A DNA stretch of 20,700 nt from Streptomyces rubellomurinus (GTDB taxonomy: Bacteria; Actinomycetota; Actinomycetes; Streptomycetales; Streptomycetaceae). Positions 6,715-14,017 of the stretch are shown here, piece after piece. The notes below the pieces were generated by a model. The model saw only the letters and a list, made by a program, of their open reading frames with translations, searched no databases and had not been told where the DNA came from. The stretch spans positions 1 through 20,700 of the forward strand of contig NZ_JZKH01000114.1 in the NCBI RefSeq assembly GCF_000961885.1, read 5' to 3'. How positions within the stretch are numbered: the first letter of the stretch is position 1; each line of letters begins with the position of its first letter. The translations under genes and the position numbers were made by a program.

Positions 6715-7758
6715 CTAGCCGAACTGCTGCTCCAGGTCCTTCAGTTTGCGCTCCAGCGAGTCCAGCCGGGGCAGGGTGACGGTGTCCTCCTCGGAGGTGA
6801 GGTCGACGGTGCGCCGCTCCGGCCGGGCCGGCAGGCCGGGCTGGACGACCGTGCCCTCGGCGGCCCCGGAGTCGCCCTCCGGGGCCTCGACCGCGCGCGG
6901 GCCGGACGGCCCGCCGACTATGGCGGGCTCCGAGCCGGACTCCAACTGCCGGGCGGCGGTGGTGCTCCCGCGGCCGCGCCAGGTGGCGCTGCCCCGGTTG
7001 ATCGCCCGGATCTCGGCCCGCTCGCGGCGGCCCGCCAGCTTGCGCCGCTCCTTCTCCAGCGACCGCTCCCGCTTCTCGTCGCGGACCTCGTCCACCGCCT
7101 CGTCCAGGCTGCGCACGCCCTCCAGGAGCATCAGCGACCAGGCCGCGTAGGTCTCGCGCGGGGCGCGCAGCCAGCGGACGATGCGGATCTGCGGCAGCGG
7201 CCGCGGGACGAGTCCCTGCTCGCGCAGCGCCGCCCGGCGGGTCTGCTTGAGCGCTCGGTCGAACAGGATCGCCGCGGACAGCGACATGCCGGAGAAGAAC
7301 TGCGGGGCGCCGGCGTGGCCGAAGCCGCGCGGGGCGTGCACCCAGTTGAACCAGGCCGAGGCGCCGGCGAACAGCCAGACCAGCAGCCGGGAGCCGAGTG
7401 CGGCGTCGCCGTGGCTGGCCTCGCGGACGGCGAGCACCGAGCAGAACATCGCGGCGCCGTCCAGCCCGAACGGCACCAGGTACTCCCAGCCGCCGGACAG
7501 GCCGAGGTTCTGCATGCCGAAGCCGACCAGCCCGTGGAAGGAGAGTGCGGCCGCGACCCCGGCGCAGCAGAACAGCAGCGTGTACGAGGCGGCGCCGTAC
7601 AGGGATTCCTTGTTGCGGCGCCGTTCCTCGGAACGCTCCCAGGAGTCCGCCCCGGCGGCGGATCCCCGGCTCCGGGCCAGGGCCACCAGGAGTGCGCTGA
7701 CCAGCAGCCCCGCGACTCCGGTGACGGCCCAGCCGAGCGGTATGTCGGACAATTTCAT
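6715..7758 (-). CDS. DUF2637 membrane protein
   Basis: This 347-residue protein has an actinobacterial DUF2637 domain. Hydrophobic segments at about 9-28, 55-77, 92-112, 123-141 and 152-168 suggest four or five membrane helices, with GWEYLVPFGLDGAAMFCSVLAVREASHGD and WLFAGASAWFNWVHAP as the best family matches. The rest (about 170-347) is charged and probably cytoplasmic: a basic helical stretch (VRDEKRERSLEKERRKLAGRRERAEIRA), a disordered Ser/Gly/Pro-rich part, and a C-terminal LDSLERKLKDLEQQF that looks like a short coiled coil. The N-terminus MKLSDIPLGW agrees with family starts. Function is unknown; related domains occur in chromosomal proteins and in plasmid-spread (Spd) proteins. It converges on the lipase gene with only 25 bp between the stops. 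Confidence 0.85.
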   Translation of the reverse strand: MKLSDIPLGWAVTGVAGLLVSALLVALARSRGSAAGADSWERSEERRRNKESLYGAASYTLLFCCAGVAAALSFHGLVGFGMQNLGLSGGWEYLVPFGLDGAAMFCSVLAVREASHGDAALGSRLLVWLFAGASAWFNWVHAPRGFGHAGAPQFFSGMSLSAAILFDRALKQTRRAALREQGLVPRPLPQIRIVRWLRAPRETYAAWSLMLLEGVRSLDEAVDEVRDEKRERSLEKERRKLAGRRERAEIRAINRGSATWRGRGSTTAARQLESGSEPAIVGGPSGPRAVEAPEGDSGAAEGTVVQPGLPARPERRTVDLTSEEDTVTLPRLDSLERKLKDLEQQFG

Positions 7759-7971
7759 CGCCGGAACCAGCCTCGCTTTCTGCGTCGAGTTCCTGCGCCG
7801 TGATGGCGGGGACCATCATGGCGGATGCTCGGCGAGGGAATGGCGGATTCACCGTCAATGCGCTGAGTAGAGGGATTTCTGACCCCGCGTCGGTCGCATC
7901 GTCGTATGAATTCGAAGCGGGCGATTCCCGGAATTCCAGGCTTTTCGAGTTCGAGGTCGAACGGGTTTTCG

Positions 7972-9021
7972 TCAACCGCGCGTGACGCGGGGGCAGCCGG
8001 CGCACATGTCCTCGGGGGCCGCGGTGTACACGAGGCAGCAGCTGGCCCTGGCCCGGGCCGTCGCGTCCGGGGCGCCGCCTCCGGAGGGTGCTCCGGGAGC
8101 GCCGCCCCGGCCGGGCGCCGGGGTCGCGAAACCGGCGCCCGGGGTGAAGGGGGCCGGAGCGGGAGCGGGGCGGCCCGGCGCGCCGGGCGCGTGCGCGGGG
8201 GCGGGGCCCGCCGGGGCTCGGTCGGCGGGCGCTCGGTCAGCGGGCGCTGGGTCGTCGGGGGCGAGCAGCGCGGACAGTTCGGCGCGCGCCCGCTCCGGCT
8301 CGCCGAGCAGCCCGCCCGCGTAGCAGAGCCCCTCCACCACGGCGTCGGTGGCCATCGCCCACAGCACCCGGGGCCCGCGCCGCACCTGCGGGCGGAACGC
8401 GGCCAGCAGCGGGTCCAGGAACGCGCCCAGCGCGCACCGGAGTTCGGCCGCCAGCGCGGTCTCGTCCGGGGCGGTGCGGACGGCCACGGTGCGGACGGCT
8501 GCGGTGCGGGCGGCCGGGGCGGTGGCCGCGGCGGTGGCCGGTGAGGCGGCCGCCGGGTCGTCCGGCAGGCAGACGAACGCCGCCGGGCGGACCGTCAGCT
8601 CCACGGCGGCGTTGCCCCGGCGCAGCGCCACGTCCCCCGGCCCGAGCAGCGGCACCCGCCGCTCCAGGAACCACGGCACCGTGAACAGCAGGGAGAGCGG
8701 CCAGACCGCGCGGTGCAGGCCGAAGCCGGCCGCCACGTCCGGGCGCAGCGGCCGCCCGTAGCGGGCGAGGCCCTGGCGGGCGTCCACGGCGACCAGGTCG
8801 CGGACGGCTGCGGGGCGTTCGGCCAGGTCGGCGGCGGTCAGCCAGCCGTCGCCGGACGGGGGTGGGGCGCAGCGCACGCTGAGCGTCGGGGTGAGGCCGG
8901 TCAGCCGGTGGTACGACGGCGCGCAGGGGGTGGTGGGGTCCGGCGCGGCGGCCGGGGTGTGCGCCTCGGTGGTGCGGGGGGCGGACGGTGCGGGGACGGG
9001 CCGGGTGCTGCTCGCGGTCAT
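7972..9021 (-). CDS. FhuF-like [2Fe-2S] siderophore-iron reductase
   Basis: This 349-residue protein resembles FhuF-type ferric-siderophore reductases, which release iron from imported siderophores in the cytoplasm. The best evidence is the C-terminal iron-sulfur motif SCCLVYTAAPEDMCAGC (Cys328, Cys329, Cys340, Cys343), a CC-x10-C-x2-C pattern typical of the family. The middle part (LARYGRPLRPDVAAGFGLHRAVWPLSLLFTVPWFLERRVPLL and LWAMATDAVVEGLCYAGGLLGEPERAR) fits the helical core. Residues about 270-315 are a Pro/Ala linker built partly from PADRA repeats. I prefer the ATG at 9021; upstream codons up to 9156 are open but low-complexity. An iron box lies about 150 bp upstream, so expression should rise when iron is scarce. 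No transporter or siderophore synthesis gene is adjacent. Confidence 0.8.
   Translation of the reverse strand: MTASSTRPVPAPSAPRTTEAHTPAAAPDPTTPCAPSYHRLTGLTPTLSVRCAPPPSGDGWLTAADLAERPAAVRDLVAVDARQGLARYGRPLRPDVAAGFGLHRAVWPLSLLFTVPWFLERRVPLLGPGDVALRRGNAAVELTVRPAAFVCLPDDPAAASPATAAATAPAARTAAVRTVAVRTAPDETALAAELRCALGAFLDPLLAAFRPQVRRGPRVLWAMATDAVVEGLCYAGGLLGEPERARAELSALLAPDDPAPADRAPADRAPAGPAPAHAPGAPGRPAPAPAPFTPGAGFATPAPGRGGAPGAPSGGGAPDATARARASCCLVYTAAPEDMCAGCPRVTRG
8216..8260 (-). repeat. 15-bp tandem repeat inside the FhuF-like gene
   Basis: Three copies of a 15-bp unit (GCTCGGTCGGCGGGC and variants on the plus strand) encode the PADRA repeats of the linker. Being a multiple of three, the unit can change copy number without breaking the frame. 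Confidence 0.75.
8473..8514 (-). repeat. Second 15-bp-period repeat inside the FhuF-like gene
   Basis: GGTGCGGACGGC begins at 8473 and 8488, with a variant (GGTGCGGGCGGC) at 8503. On the coding strand this gives the AVRT repeats in a loop of the predicted protein. Confidence 0.65.
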
Positions 9022-9168
9022 GGTCGGGCCCCATCGGGTCGACCGGGGCCGCGCATGGGGGCCCGGGGTGCCCGGCCGTGCTGCTGCCCGCCGGGCCCGG
9101 CCGGGCCGGGGCATGGCGGTGCCCGGGGAACGGCAAGGCTGACCCGGCCGGGGCACTGCTCACCCCGG

Positions 9169-9187
9169 CCAGGTTAGGCTCACCTTA
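9169..9187 (-). promoter_or_regulatory. Iron box (IdeR/DmdR1-type operator)
   Basis: CCAGGTTAGGCTCACCTTA agrees with the actinobacterial iron-box consensus TTAGGTTAGGCTNACCTAA at all but the outermost positions and one inner base. It lies upstream of the FhuF-like gene on its coding side. An iron-loaded IdeR/DmdR1 repressor would shut the gene off when iron is plentiful. The last three bases are also the TAA stop codon of the preceding gene. Confidence 0.88.
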
Positions 9188-10024
9188 GCTGATGGTGCCC
9201 CGGGTCTCGCGGGTGCTGCGTCCGTCCGGGGGAGTGCCGGGCGGTGGCGGGGCGGCCAGTTGGCGTGCGAGCCAGACCGGCACGCCGCCGAGCGCGTGCA
9301 CCAGCCGGGCGGCCTCGGCGCGCAGGCGCGCGGCCTCGGCCGGCTCGGACACCTCGGCGAGCGCCGCGAGCGCCGGCGCCACCCCCACGGTGAAGCCGAG
9401 TTGCTCGCGCAGCCGCAGCGAGGCGTCGAAGCCCTCCCGGGCGTGGCCGCGGTCGCCGCGGGACAGCGCGAGGGCGGCCAGGTGGCGCCAGGTGTAGGAG
9501 CGCAGCAGCTTGTCGCCGCGCTCCCCGGCGGCCTCGTGCGCCCGGCGGTAGGCGATCCAGGCGGCGCCGCGGTCGCGCAGCAGGTTCTCGGCGACCAGTC
9601 CGCGCCGGAAGTCCAGCAGCGGGCGGCCCGGGGCGCCCGGCGGCAGCAGGGCCGAGGTGCGGCCGAGTGCCGCCTGCGCCTCGTCCAGCCGGTCGCGCGG
9701 GCCGAGCACGCTGGCCACGTAGGCGAGGAAGCCGCGGGCGCAGGCGGCGGCCGCGCGCTGCTCGGTGCCGGTCGCCAGCGCCTCGGCCAGGCGCAGTGCC
9801 TGTTCCGCCTGGATCCAGTGGGCGGCGGTGAACAGGCACTGCTCGATGAGGAGTTCGGCCCGCCGGAGGGCGGCCGTCGGGTCGTGTTCGGCGGCCGGCC
9901 GGAGCAGGTCGGCGGCCTCCTGCCAGCACGCCCGGGACCGTAGTCGCCATACGGTGTCGCCCGGTTCCTCCGCTGCCCGCCCCAGCCCGTCCGGGCCGCT
10001 CGGGCCCCATCCGTGCTCCGACAA
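9185..10024 (-). CDS. Helical-repeat (TPR-like) protein of unknown function
   Basis: The 279-residue product is almost entirely helical, with a run of Ala/Leu-rich helix pairs typical of tetratricopeptide-like folds (AALRRAELLIEQCLFTAAHWIQAEQALRLAEAL, LDEAQAALGRTSALL, SYTWRHLAALALSRGDRGHAREGFDASLRLREQLG). No catalytic motif, signal peptide or membrane helix is visible, so a protein-binding role is likely. AAGGAGG ends so close to the upstream GTG (10030) that it can only serve the TTG at 10024, five bases further on; I therefore start there. The stop TAA overlaps the iron box of the next gene, so read-through from this gene would pass the iron-controlled promoter. Related segments occur in large actinobacterial regulators, but no DNA-binding domain is present. 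Confidence 0.72.
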   Translation of the reverse strand: MSEHGWGPSGPDGLGRAAEEPGDTVWRLRSRACWQEAADLLRPAAEHDPTAALRRAELLIEQCLFTAAHWIQAEQALRLAEALATGTEQRAAAACARGFLAYVASVLGPRDRLDEAQAALGRTSALLPPGAPGRPLLDFRRGLVAENLLRDRGAAWIAYRRAHEAAGERGDKLLRSYTWRHLAALALSRGDRGHAREGFDASLRLREQLGFTVGVAPALAALAEVSEPAEAARLRAEAARLVHALGGVPVWLARQLAAPPPPGTPPDGRSTRETRGTIS

Positions 10025-10087
10025 CGCCACCTCCTTGTGCGCGCCATCCAGCCGGGCACGGGGCCCGCCCAGGCGCGCTGCCGCGGT

Positions 10088-10110
10088 CCGTTCGCATGAT
10101 GACGGAACGG
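10088..10110. promoter_or_regulatory. Inverted repeat CCGTTC-N11-GAACGG upstream of the helical-repeat gene
   Basis: The six-base arms are perfect and the spacing suits a dimeric repressor or activator. It stands 64 bp before the TTG start. The arms resemble those of the ureAB palindrome (GAACG/CGTTC), but the spacing is different. Confidence 0.35.
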
Positions 10111-10236
10111 CGGGCTGCAGGGCGAAGTCCCGCGCTGTGGCGGCAATTCAACACGGGGGTGAGCTTGTGCACCAGATCACGAGCGCAGGTTGTTGCTTTT
10201 CCGGGGCGGATGATCTAGTGGGGGAGCGGCGGGCCG

Positions 10237-11106
10237 TCAGGACGTCCAGCCGGTCTCCATCAGCGCCTCGGCCGCGCCGTTGGCGGGCTGCGGCACGCCG
10301 GCCAGGTCCAGGCTGAACAGGGCGACCAGCAGCTGCTCGCCGCGCACGGTGGCCTGGTGCGAGTAGCCGGCCAGGGTGAACATGGCGGCGGCCATCTCCT
10401 CGGCGTGCAGGGTCTGCAGCCACAGGCACTCCACCGACTTGACGTCGGCGGGCTCGGTCCAGGTGTCCACCTGGGCGACCATCCGGCTGCCCAGCAGGGT
10501 GACGCCGTCGCGCTCCTGGGCCTCCGTCAGCTCCAGGTCGTCGAAGCCGAGCCACTCCAGGTAGCGGGCGGCGGTGAACACCGCGTCCTGCGAGGTGCGC
10601 ACCGGGTGCGGGCGGAACGGCGTGCGGTGGCGGAACGGGCGGGCCCGGCCGGCGGTGGTCCCGGGCGGGGCCGGCGGCGCGGGCGGGGCGGGCACCGGGG
10701 CGCCCATCGGGTGGGCCGGCTGCGGGCGGGAGGACTGCGGGCCGGCGGCGGTGAGCGGGCCGGCCGTGCCGGCGTTCAGCCGGGTGGCGCGGTCCACCGG
10801 GAGGCGGACGGTCGCGCCGCAGTTGCAGGTGAACTCGGGCTGCGGCCACTGGTCCGAGCGGCCGCAGTGCGGGCAGCGCATGCTCAGCCAGGAGTCCTCC
10901 CAGGAGCGGAACCGCACCTGCACCGGCACCCCGCCGCGCAGCAGCGGCACCTTCAGCGAGGCGCCGCACGGGCACGGCAGCGAGGGCGGCTCGTACAGGT
11001 GCTCGCGACGGCAGGCGGGGCAGCGGATCGCCCGCGCGCCACCGCCCGCTCCCGGCCCCGGCAGGGCGGGGTCGTGTCCGGTGAAGTCGTCGGGCAGTCC
11101 GGCCAT
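10237..11106 (-). CDS. Double zinc-ribbon protein with degenerate Mrr-like domain
   Basis: The protein has 289 residues. Two zinc ribbons of the same form, C-x2-C-x12-C-x-C, use Cys29, 32, 45 and 47 and Cys78, 81, 94 and 96. A Pro/Ala-rich linker (about 120-165) leads to a C-terminal domain (about 170-272) that resembles the Mrr-type restriction-endonuclease fold: ARYLEWLGFDDLELTEAQERDGVTLLGSRMVAQVDTW, then AMFTLAGYSHQATV and LVALFSLDLAG. In active Mrr nucleases the QxK lysine is catalytic; here the position is Asp214 (QVD), so cleavage is doubtful and a binding role is more likely. ATG at 11106 follows GGAG; a longer start at 11151 is possible but its ribosome site lies directly against the start codon. 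Function is unknown. Confidence 0.8.
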   Translation of the reverse strand: MAGLPDDFTGHDPALPGPGAGGGARAIRCPACRREHLYEPPSLPCPCGASLKVPLLRGGVPVQVRFRSWEDSWLSMRCPHCGRSDQWPQPEFTCNCGATVRLPVDRATRLNAGTAGPLTAAGPQSSRPQPAHPMGAPVPAPPAPPAPPGTTAGRARPFRHRTPFRPHPVRTSQDAVFTAARYLEWLGFDDLELTEAQERDGVTLLGSRMVAQVDTWTEPADVKSVECLWLQTLHAEEMAAAMFTLAGYSHQATVRGEQLLVALFSLDLAGVPQPANGAAEALMETGWTS

Positions 11107-11154
11107 CGCGGGCTCCGTCCGTTGGGGTCGGGTGGGTGCGGCGATTCCCATGCT

Positions 11155-11168
11155 CCCCCAAACGGGGG
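11155..11168 (-). repeat. Small G5/C5 hairpin upstream of the zinc-ribbon gene
   Basis: CCCCC and GGGGG arms with a four-base loop lie just before the alternative start at 11151 and would sequester the only ribosome site that start could use. This supports the internal start at 11106. Confidence 0.4.
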
Positions 11169-11261
11169 ACGGTTGGCGCGGAATGGGACAATCCTCAGGG
11201 ACGGATCAGGGATGGTCCCCCGGCAGGTGGAGGGCGGACGGCCCCGGCACCCGGCGGGTGG

Positions 11262-11867
11262 TCAGCCGGCGGACCAGCGGGCCAGGTCGGCGGGCGTGTC
11301 GAGGTCGTCCGGCACGGCGACGTCGGCGCACTCGACGAGCACGACCTCGCCCGCGTGCGCGGCCAGCAGCGCCCGGGCACCGGCATCGCCGTCCGCGCCC
11401 GCCGCCGCCTCGGCGAAGTGCCGGGCGCCGATCAGCACCGGGTGCCCGCGCCGCCCGTCGTACGCGGCGGCCGCCAGCTCGGCGCCCGCCCGGTGCGCGG
11501 CGAGCAGCCGGGCCACCGCCGCCGGGGTGACGCCCGGGGTGTCCACCAGCATCACCAGCACCGCCGACGCCTCCGGCGCCAGCGCGGCCAGCCCGGCCCG
11601 CAGCGAGGAGCCCATGCCGCCGGCCCAGTCCGGGTTGGCCACCAGCCGGCACCCGGGCAGGTGCGCGGTGGCCCGGACCCGGTCGCCCTCGGCGCCCAGT
11701 ACCACCGTCACGTCCGGGCAGCCCCCGGCGCGGACGACCGCCACGGCGTGCTCGACCAGGGGGCGGCCCCGGTAGCGGATCAGCGCCTTGGGGCGCCCGC
11801 CGAGGCGGCGCCCGCCGCCGGCGGCGAGCACCAGCGCGGGGACGGGGGGTCGGCCGCCGCGGCTCAT
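11262..11867 (-). CDS. Molybdenum-cofactor nucleotidyltransferase (MocA/MobA-like)
   Basis: The 201-residue protein has the NTP-transferase fold that attaches a nucleotide to molybdopterin. The P-loop-like motif LVLAAGGGRRLGGRPKAL (residues 12-29) holds the LAAG form found in MocA, the CTP-using enzyme, rather than the LAGG of GTP-using MobA. Asp109 in VMLVDTPGV is the likely metal ligand, and GHPVLIG (141-147) and the C-terminal DLDTPADL are also typical of MocA. If correct, it makes the cytosine dinucleotide cofactor used by xanthine dehydrogenase-type enzymes. It is divergent from moaA, 236 bp away, which fits a Moco role. No clear ribosome site precedes ATG 11867; a 30-codon open frame (11956-11864) overlaps the start by ATGA and might supply coupling. 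Other sugar or alcohol nucleotidyltransferases are less likely. Confidence 0.85.
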   Translation of the reverse strand: MSRGGRPPVPALVLAAGGGRRLGGRPKALIRYRGRPLVEHAVAVVRAGGCPDVTVVLGAEGDRVRATAHLPGCRLVANPDWAGGMGSSLRAGLAALAPEASAVLVMLVDTPGVTPAAVARLLAAHRAGAELAAAAYDGRRGHPVLIGARHFAEAAAGADGDAGARALLAAHAGEVVLVECADVAVPDDLDTPADLARWSAG

Positions 11868-12103
11868 GCGGTCGGCCCGGCGGCGGCGCGGGTGCGGTCG
11901 GCGGCCGCGGGCGGCCCCGGGGGCGCGGGGGCGGGGTGGGCTGCGGTGCGGCTCATGGGCCCAGCCTGCCCGGCCGGGCGGCCGTCGCGCAGCACCCGGG
12001 GCCCGGAGTTGGACGAACCCACAAGCCCGGGCCGCCGGCCGTGCCCGCTCCCCGGCGGTTCGGCCGCTGGCCGCGCCGCCCGTCCGCCCCCTGTACTGGG
12101 TCG

Positions 12104-13099
12104 ATGAACACCGCACCGCGCCCGCTGGTGGACCGCTTCGGCCGCGTCCACACCGATCTGCGGGTCTCGCTGACCGACCGCTGCAACCTGCGCTGCACGT
12201 ACTGCATGCCGGCGGAGGGCCTGGACTGGCTGCCGCGCGAGGGGGTGCTGACCGACGACGAGGTGCTGCGGCTGGTCCGGGTCGGGGTCGAGCGGCTGGG
12301 GGTGCGGTCGGTACGGCTGACGGGCGGGGAGCCGCTGCTGCGCCGCGGCCTGGTCGCCCTGGTGGGCCGGCTGGCGGCGCTGGGCGTGGAGCTGTCGCTG
12401 ACGACCAACGGCATCGGCCTGGCCAGGGCGGCGGCCGGGCTGCGGGCGGCGGGGCTGCGGCGGGTGAACGTCAGCCTGGACACGCTGCGCCCGGAGCGGT
12501 TCGCGGCGCTGACCCGGCGCGACCGGCTGCCGGACGTGCTGGCCGGCCTGGCGGCCGCGCGGGCGGCGGGCCTGGGGCCGGTGAAGGTGAACACGGTGCC
12601 GGTGCGCGGCGTGAACGCGGACGAGATCGCCGACCAGGCGGCCTTCGCCGTCGAGCACGGGTACCGGCCGCGGTTCATCGAGTCGATGCCGCTGGACGCG
12701 CAGGGGGCCTGGGACCGGGCGTCGATGGTGACGGCGGAGGAGATCCTGGCGGCGCTGGGGGAGCGGTTCGAGCTGGTGCCGCTCGGCCGGCCGGGCAGCG
12801 CGCCGGCCGAGGAGTGGCGGATCGCGGGCACGGAGGCGGTCGTCGGGGTGATCGCCTCGGTGACCCGGCCGTTCTGCGGCGGCTGCGACCGGGTGCGGCT
12901 GACGGCGGACGGGCAGCTGCGCAACTGCCTGTTCGCCACCGAGGAGTCGGACCTGCGGGCGCTGCTGCGCGCCGGCGCGGACGACGCCGAGGTCGAGGCG
13001 GCCTGGCGGGCCTCGGTGGCCCGCAAGGGGCCGGGGCACGCGGTCGGCTCGGCCGACTTCGTCCGCCCGGACCGCCCGATGTCCGCGATCGGCGGCTGA
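12104..13099 (+). CDS. moaA: GTP 3',8-cyclase MoaA
   Basis: MoaA is a radical-SAM enzyme that, with MoaC, turns GTP into cyclic pyranopterin monophosphate, the first step of molybdenum-cofactor synthesis. The 331-residue length is normal. The N-terminal [4Fe-4S] motif is CNLRCTYC (Cys27, 31, 34), followed by RLTGGEPLLR, LTTNGIGL and RVNVSLDTL. The C-terminal cluster ligands are CGGCDRVRLTADGQLRNC (Cys258, 261, 275), and the chain ends in the Gly-Gly needed for activation of the family (MSAIGG). It is cytoplasmic. ATG 12104 has only a weak CTGGG ribosome site. Other moa genes are not adjacent, as is common in streptomycetes where the set is scattered. Confidence 0.95.
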   Translation: MNTAPRPLVDRFGRVHTDLRVSLTDRCNLRCTYCMPAEGLDWLPREGVLTDDEVLRLVRVGVERLGVRSVRLTGGEPLLRRGLVALVGRLAALGVELSLTTNGIGLARAAAGLRAAGLRRVNVSLDTLRPERFAALTRRDRLPDVLAGLAAARAAGLGPVKVNTVPVRGVNADEIADQAAFAVEHGYRPRFIESMPLDAQGAWDRASMVTAEEILAALGERFELVPLGRPGSAPAEEWRIAGTEAVVGVIASVTRPFCGGCDRVRLTADGQLRNCLFATEESDLRALLRAGADDAEVEAAWRASVARKGPGHAVGSADFVRPDRPMSAIGG

Positions 13100-13111
13100 A
13101 CCGGAGGAGGT

Positions 13112-13156
13112 GTGAGCTCCGCCATGCTCCTCGGCGTGCGCGTGGCGTCGCCTTGA
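13112..13156 (+). CDS. Possible 14-codon mini-ORF after moaA
   Basis: A GTG-started frame (VSSAMLLGVRVASP) follows GGAGGAGG, one of the strongest ribosome-site sequences in the window, but the spacing to the GTG is only about one base; the internal ATG at 13124 lies about 13 bases from it. It lies 12 bp after moaA and 65 bp before the nuclease gene. It could be a leader peptide or chance. Confidence 0.2.
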   Translation: MSSAMLLGVRVASP

Positions 13157-13221
13157 CCCGCTCTTGGGGTGGCTGATCTGCTGGTTCACCGTCAACCCAC
13201 CCCTGATTCCGGGAGTTCGCC

Positions 13222-13974
13222 GTGCCCGCCCGCCGTACCTGGCTGTCCGCCGCCACCGTGTTCCTCATATGCGCGCTCGCGCTGGCCGGTTGGCTGCTCG
13301 GCGGCCGCGACCAGCCGAAGGGCGGCGCGCCCGCCGCGGGCCCGGGCACCAGCCCGCTGCAGAACCCGGACGGCACCCGGCCCGGCCTCGCCCCGCTCGC
13401 CACCGCCGAGGACCGCAGGGCGGGCCGCGAGCTCATCGCCCAGGTCGCCACCGCGGCCGCCGGGCCCCGGGACGGCTACGACCGGGGCGAGTTCGGCCCC
13501 GCCTGGACGGACAGCGTCGAGGGCGTCCCGTTCGGCGGCAACAAGTGCGACACCCGCAACGACCTGCTCGCCCGGGACGGCACCGCCGTCGAGCGCAAGG
13601 ACGGCTCGGACTGCGTGGTCACCGCGATGACCATCCGCGACCCGTACACCGGCCAGACCGTCCGGTGGAGCAAGCAGCAGGCCGGGAAGATCCAGATCGA
13701 CCACGTGATGCCGCTGTCCTACGACTGGCAGATGGGCGCCGCCGCGTGGGACCGGGCCAAGCGCGTCCGGATCGCCAACGACCCGCTCAACCTGATCCCC
13801 GCGGACGGCTCCCAGAACGCCTCCAAGGGCGACTCCGGCCCGGCCGCCTGGCTGCCCGCCGACCCGGCGATCCACTGCTCGTACGCGGTGCGCTTCGCCC
13901 AGGTTTCGCTGAAGTACCGGCTGCCGGTCACCGAGGCCGACAAGAAGGCCATGCTGCGGCTCTGCGACGGCTGA
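13222..13974 (+). CDS. Membrane-anchored or secreted HNH nuclease (DUF1524, GmrSD C-terminal-like)
   Basis: The 250-residue protein opens with a basic tip and a hydrophobic helix (residues about 6-26, LSAATVFLICALALAGWLLGG), a signal peptide or anchor, so the catalytic domain should be outside the membrane. The core resembles the HNH/beta-beta-alpha-metal domain of DUF1524: GPAWTDSVEG, GNKCDTRND, IQIDHVMPLSYDW (Asp160, His161), ANDPLNLIPADGSQNASKGD (Asn186, Asn190, Asn199, Lys202). Such secreted proteins probably hydrolyse extracellular DNA, for nutrients or turnover of lysed mycelium; this role is inferred. Four cysteines could form disulfides. GTG 13222 follows GGGAG at 13211-13215 with good spacing. 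It is 122 bp after moaA and is probably a separate unit. The signal helix has no clear signal-peptidase site, so it may remain anchored. Confidence 0.88.
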   Translation: MPARRTWLSAATVFLICALALAGWLLGGRDQPKGGAPAAGPGTSPLQNPDGTRPGLAPLATAEDRRAGRELIAQVATAAAGPRDGYDRGEFGPAWTDSVEGVPFGGNKCDTRNDLLARDGTAVERKDGSDCVVTAMTIRDPYTGQTVRWSKQQAGKIQIDHVMPLSYDWQMGAAAWDRAKRVRIANDPLNLIPADGSQNASKGDSGPAAWLPADPAIHCSYAVRFAQVSLKYRLPVTEADKKAMLRLCDG

Positions 13975-13994
13975 GGAGGCGCGCGTCCGACAGC

Positions 13995-14012
13995 TGCGGA
14001 AACCTTTCCGCA
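13995..14012. promoter_or_regulatory. Perfect 18-bp inverted repeat between nuclease and peptidase genes
   Basis: TGCGGAAA and TTTCCGCA are exact mirror arms around CC, 20 bp after the nuclease stop and 58 bp before the peptidase start. It has the size of a dimeric repressor site; with the hairpin that follows it could instead be part of a terminator. Confidence 0.5.
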
Positions 14013-14017
14013 CACCT

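Noticed and set aside
7800..7985. Small plus-strand frame of 61 codons before the DUF2637 gene
   Set aside because: It has no ribosome site, and lies in a likely promoter region. Codon use is unlike the neighbours.
9022..9156. N-terminal extension of the FhuF-like protein to the ATG at 9156
   Set aside because: The extra stretch is Pro/Arg-rich low-complexity sequence, and that start would stand almost on top of the iron box.
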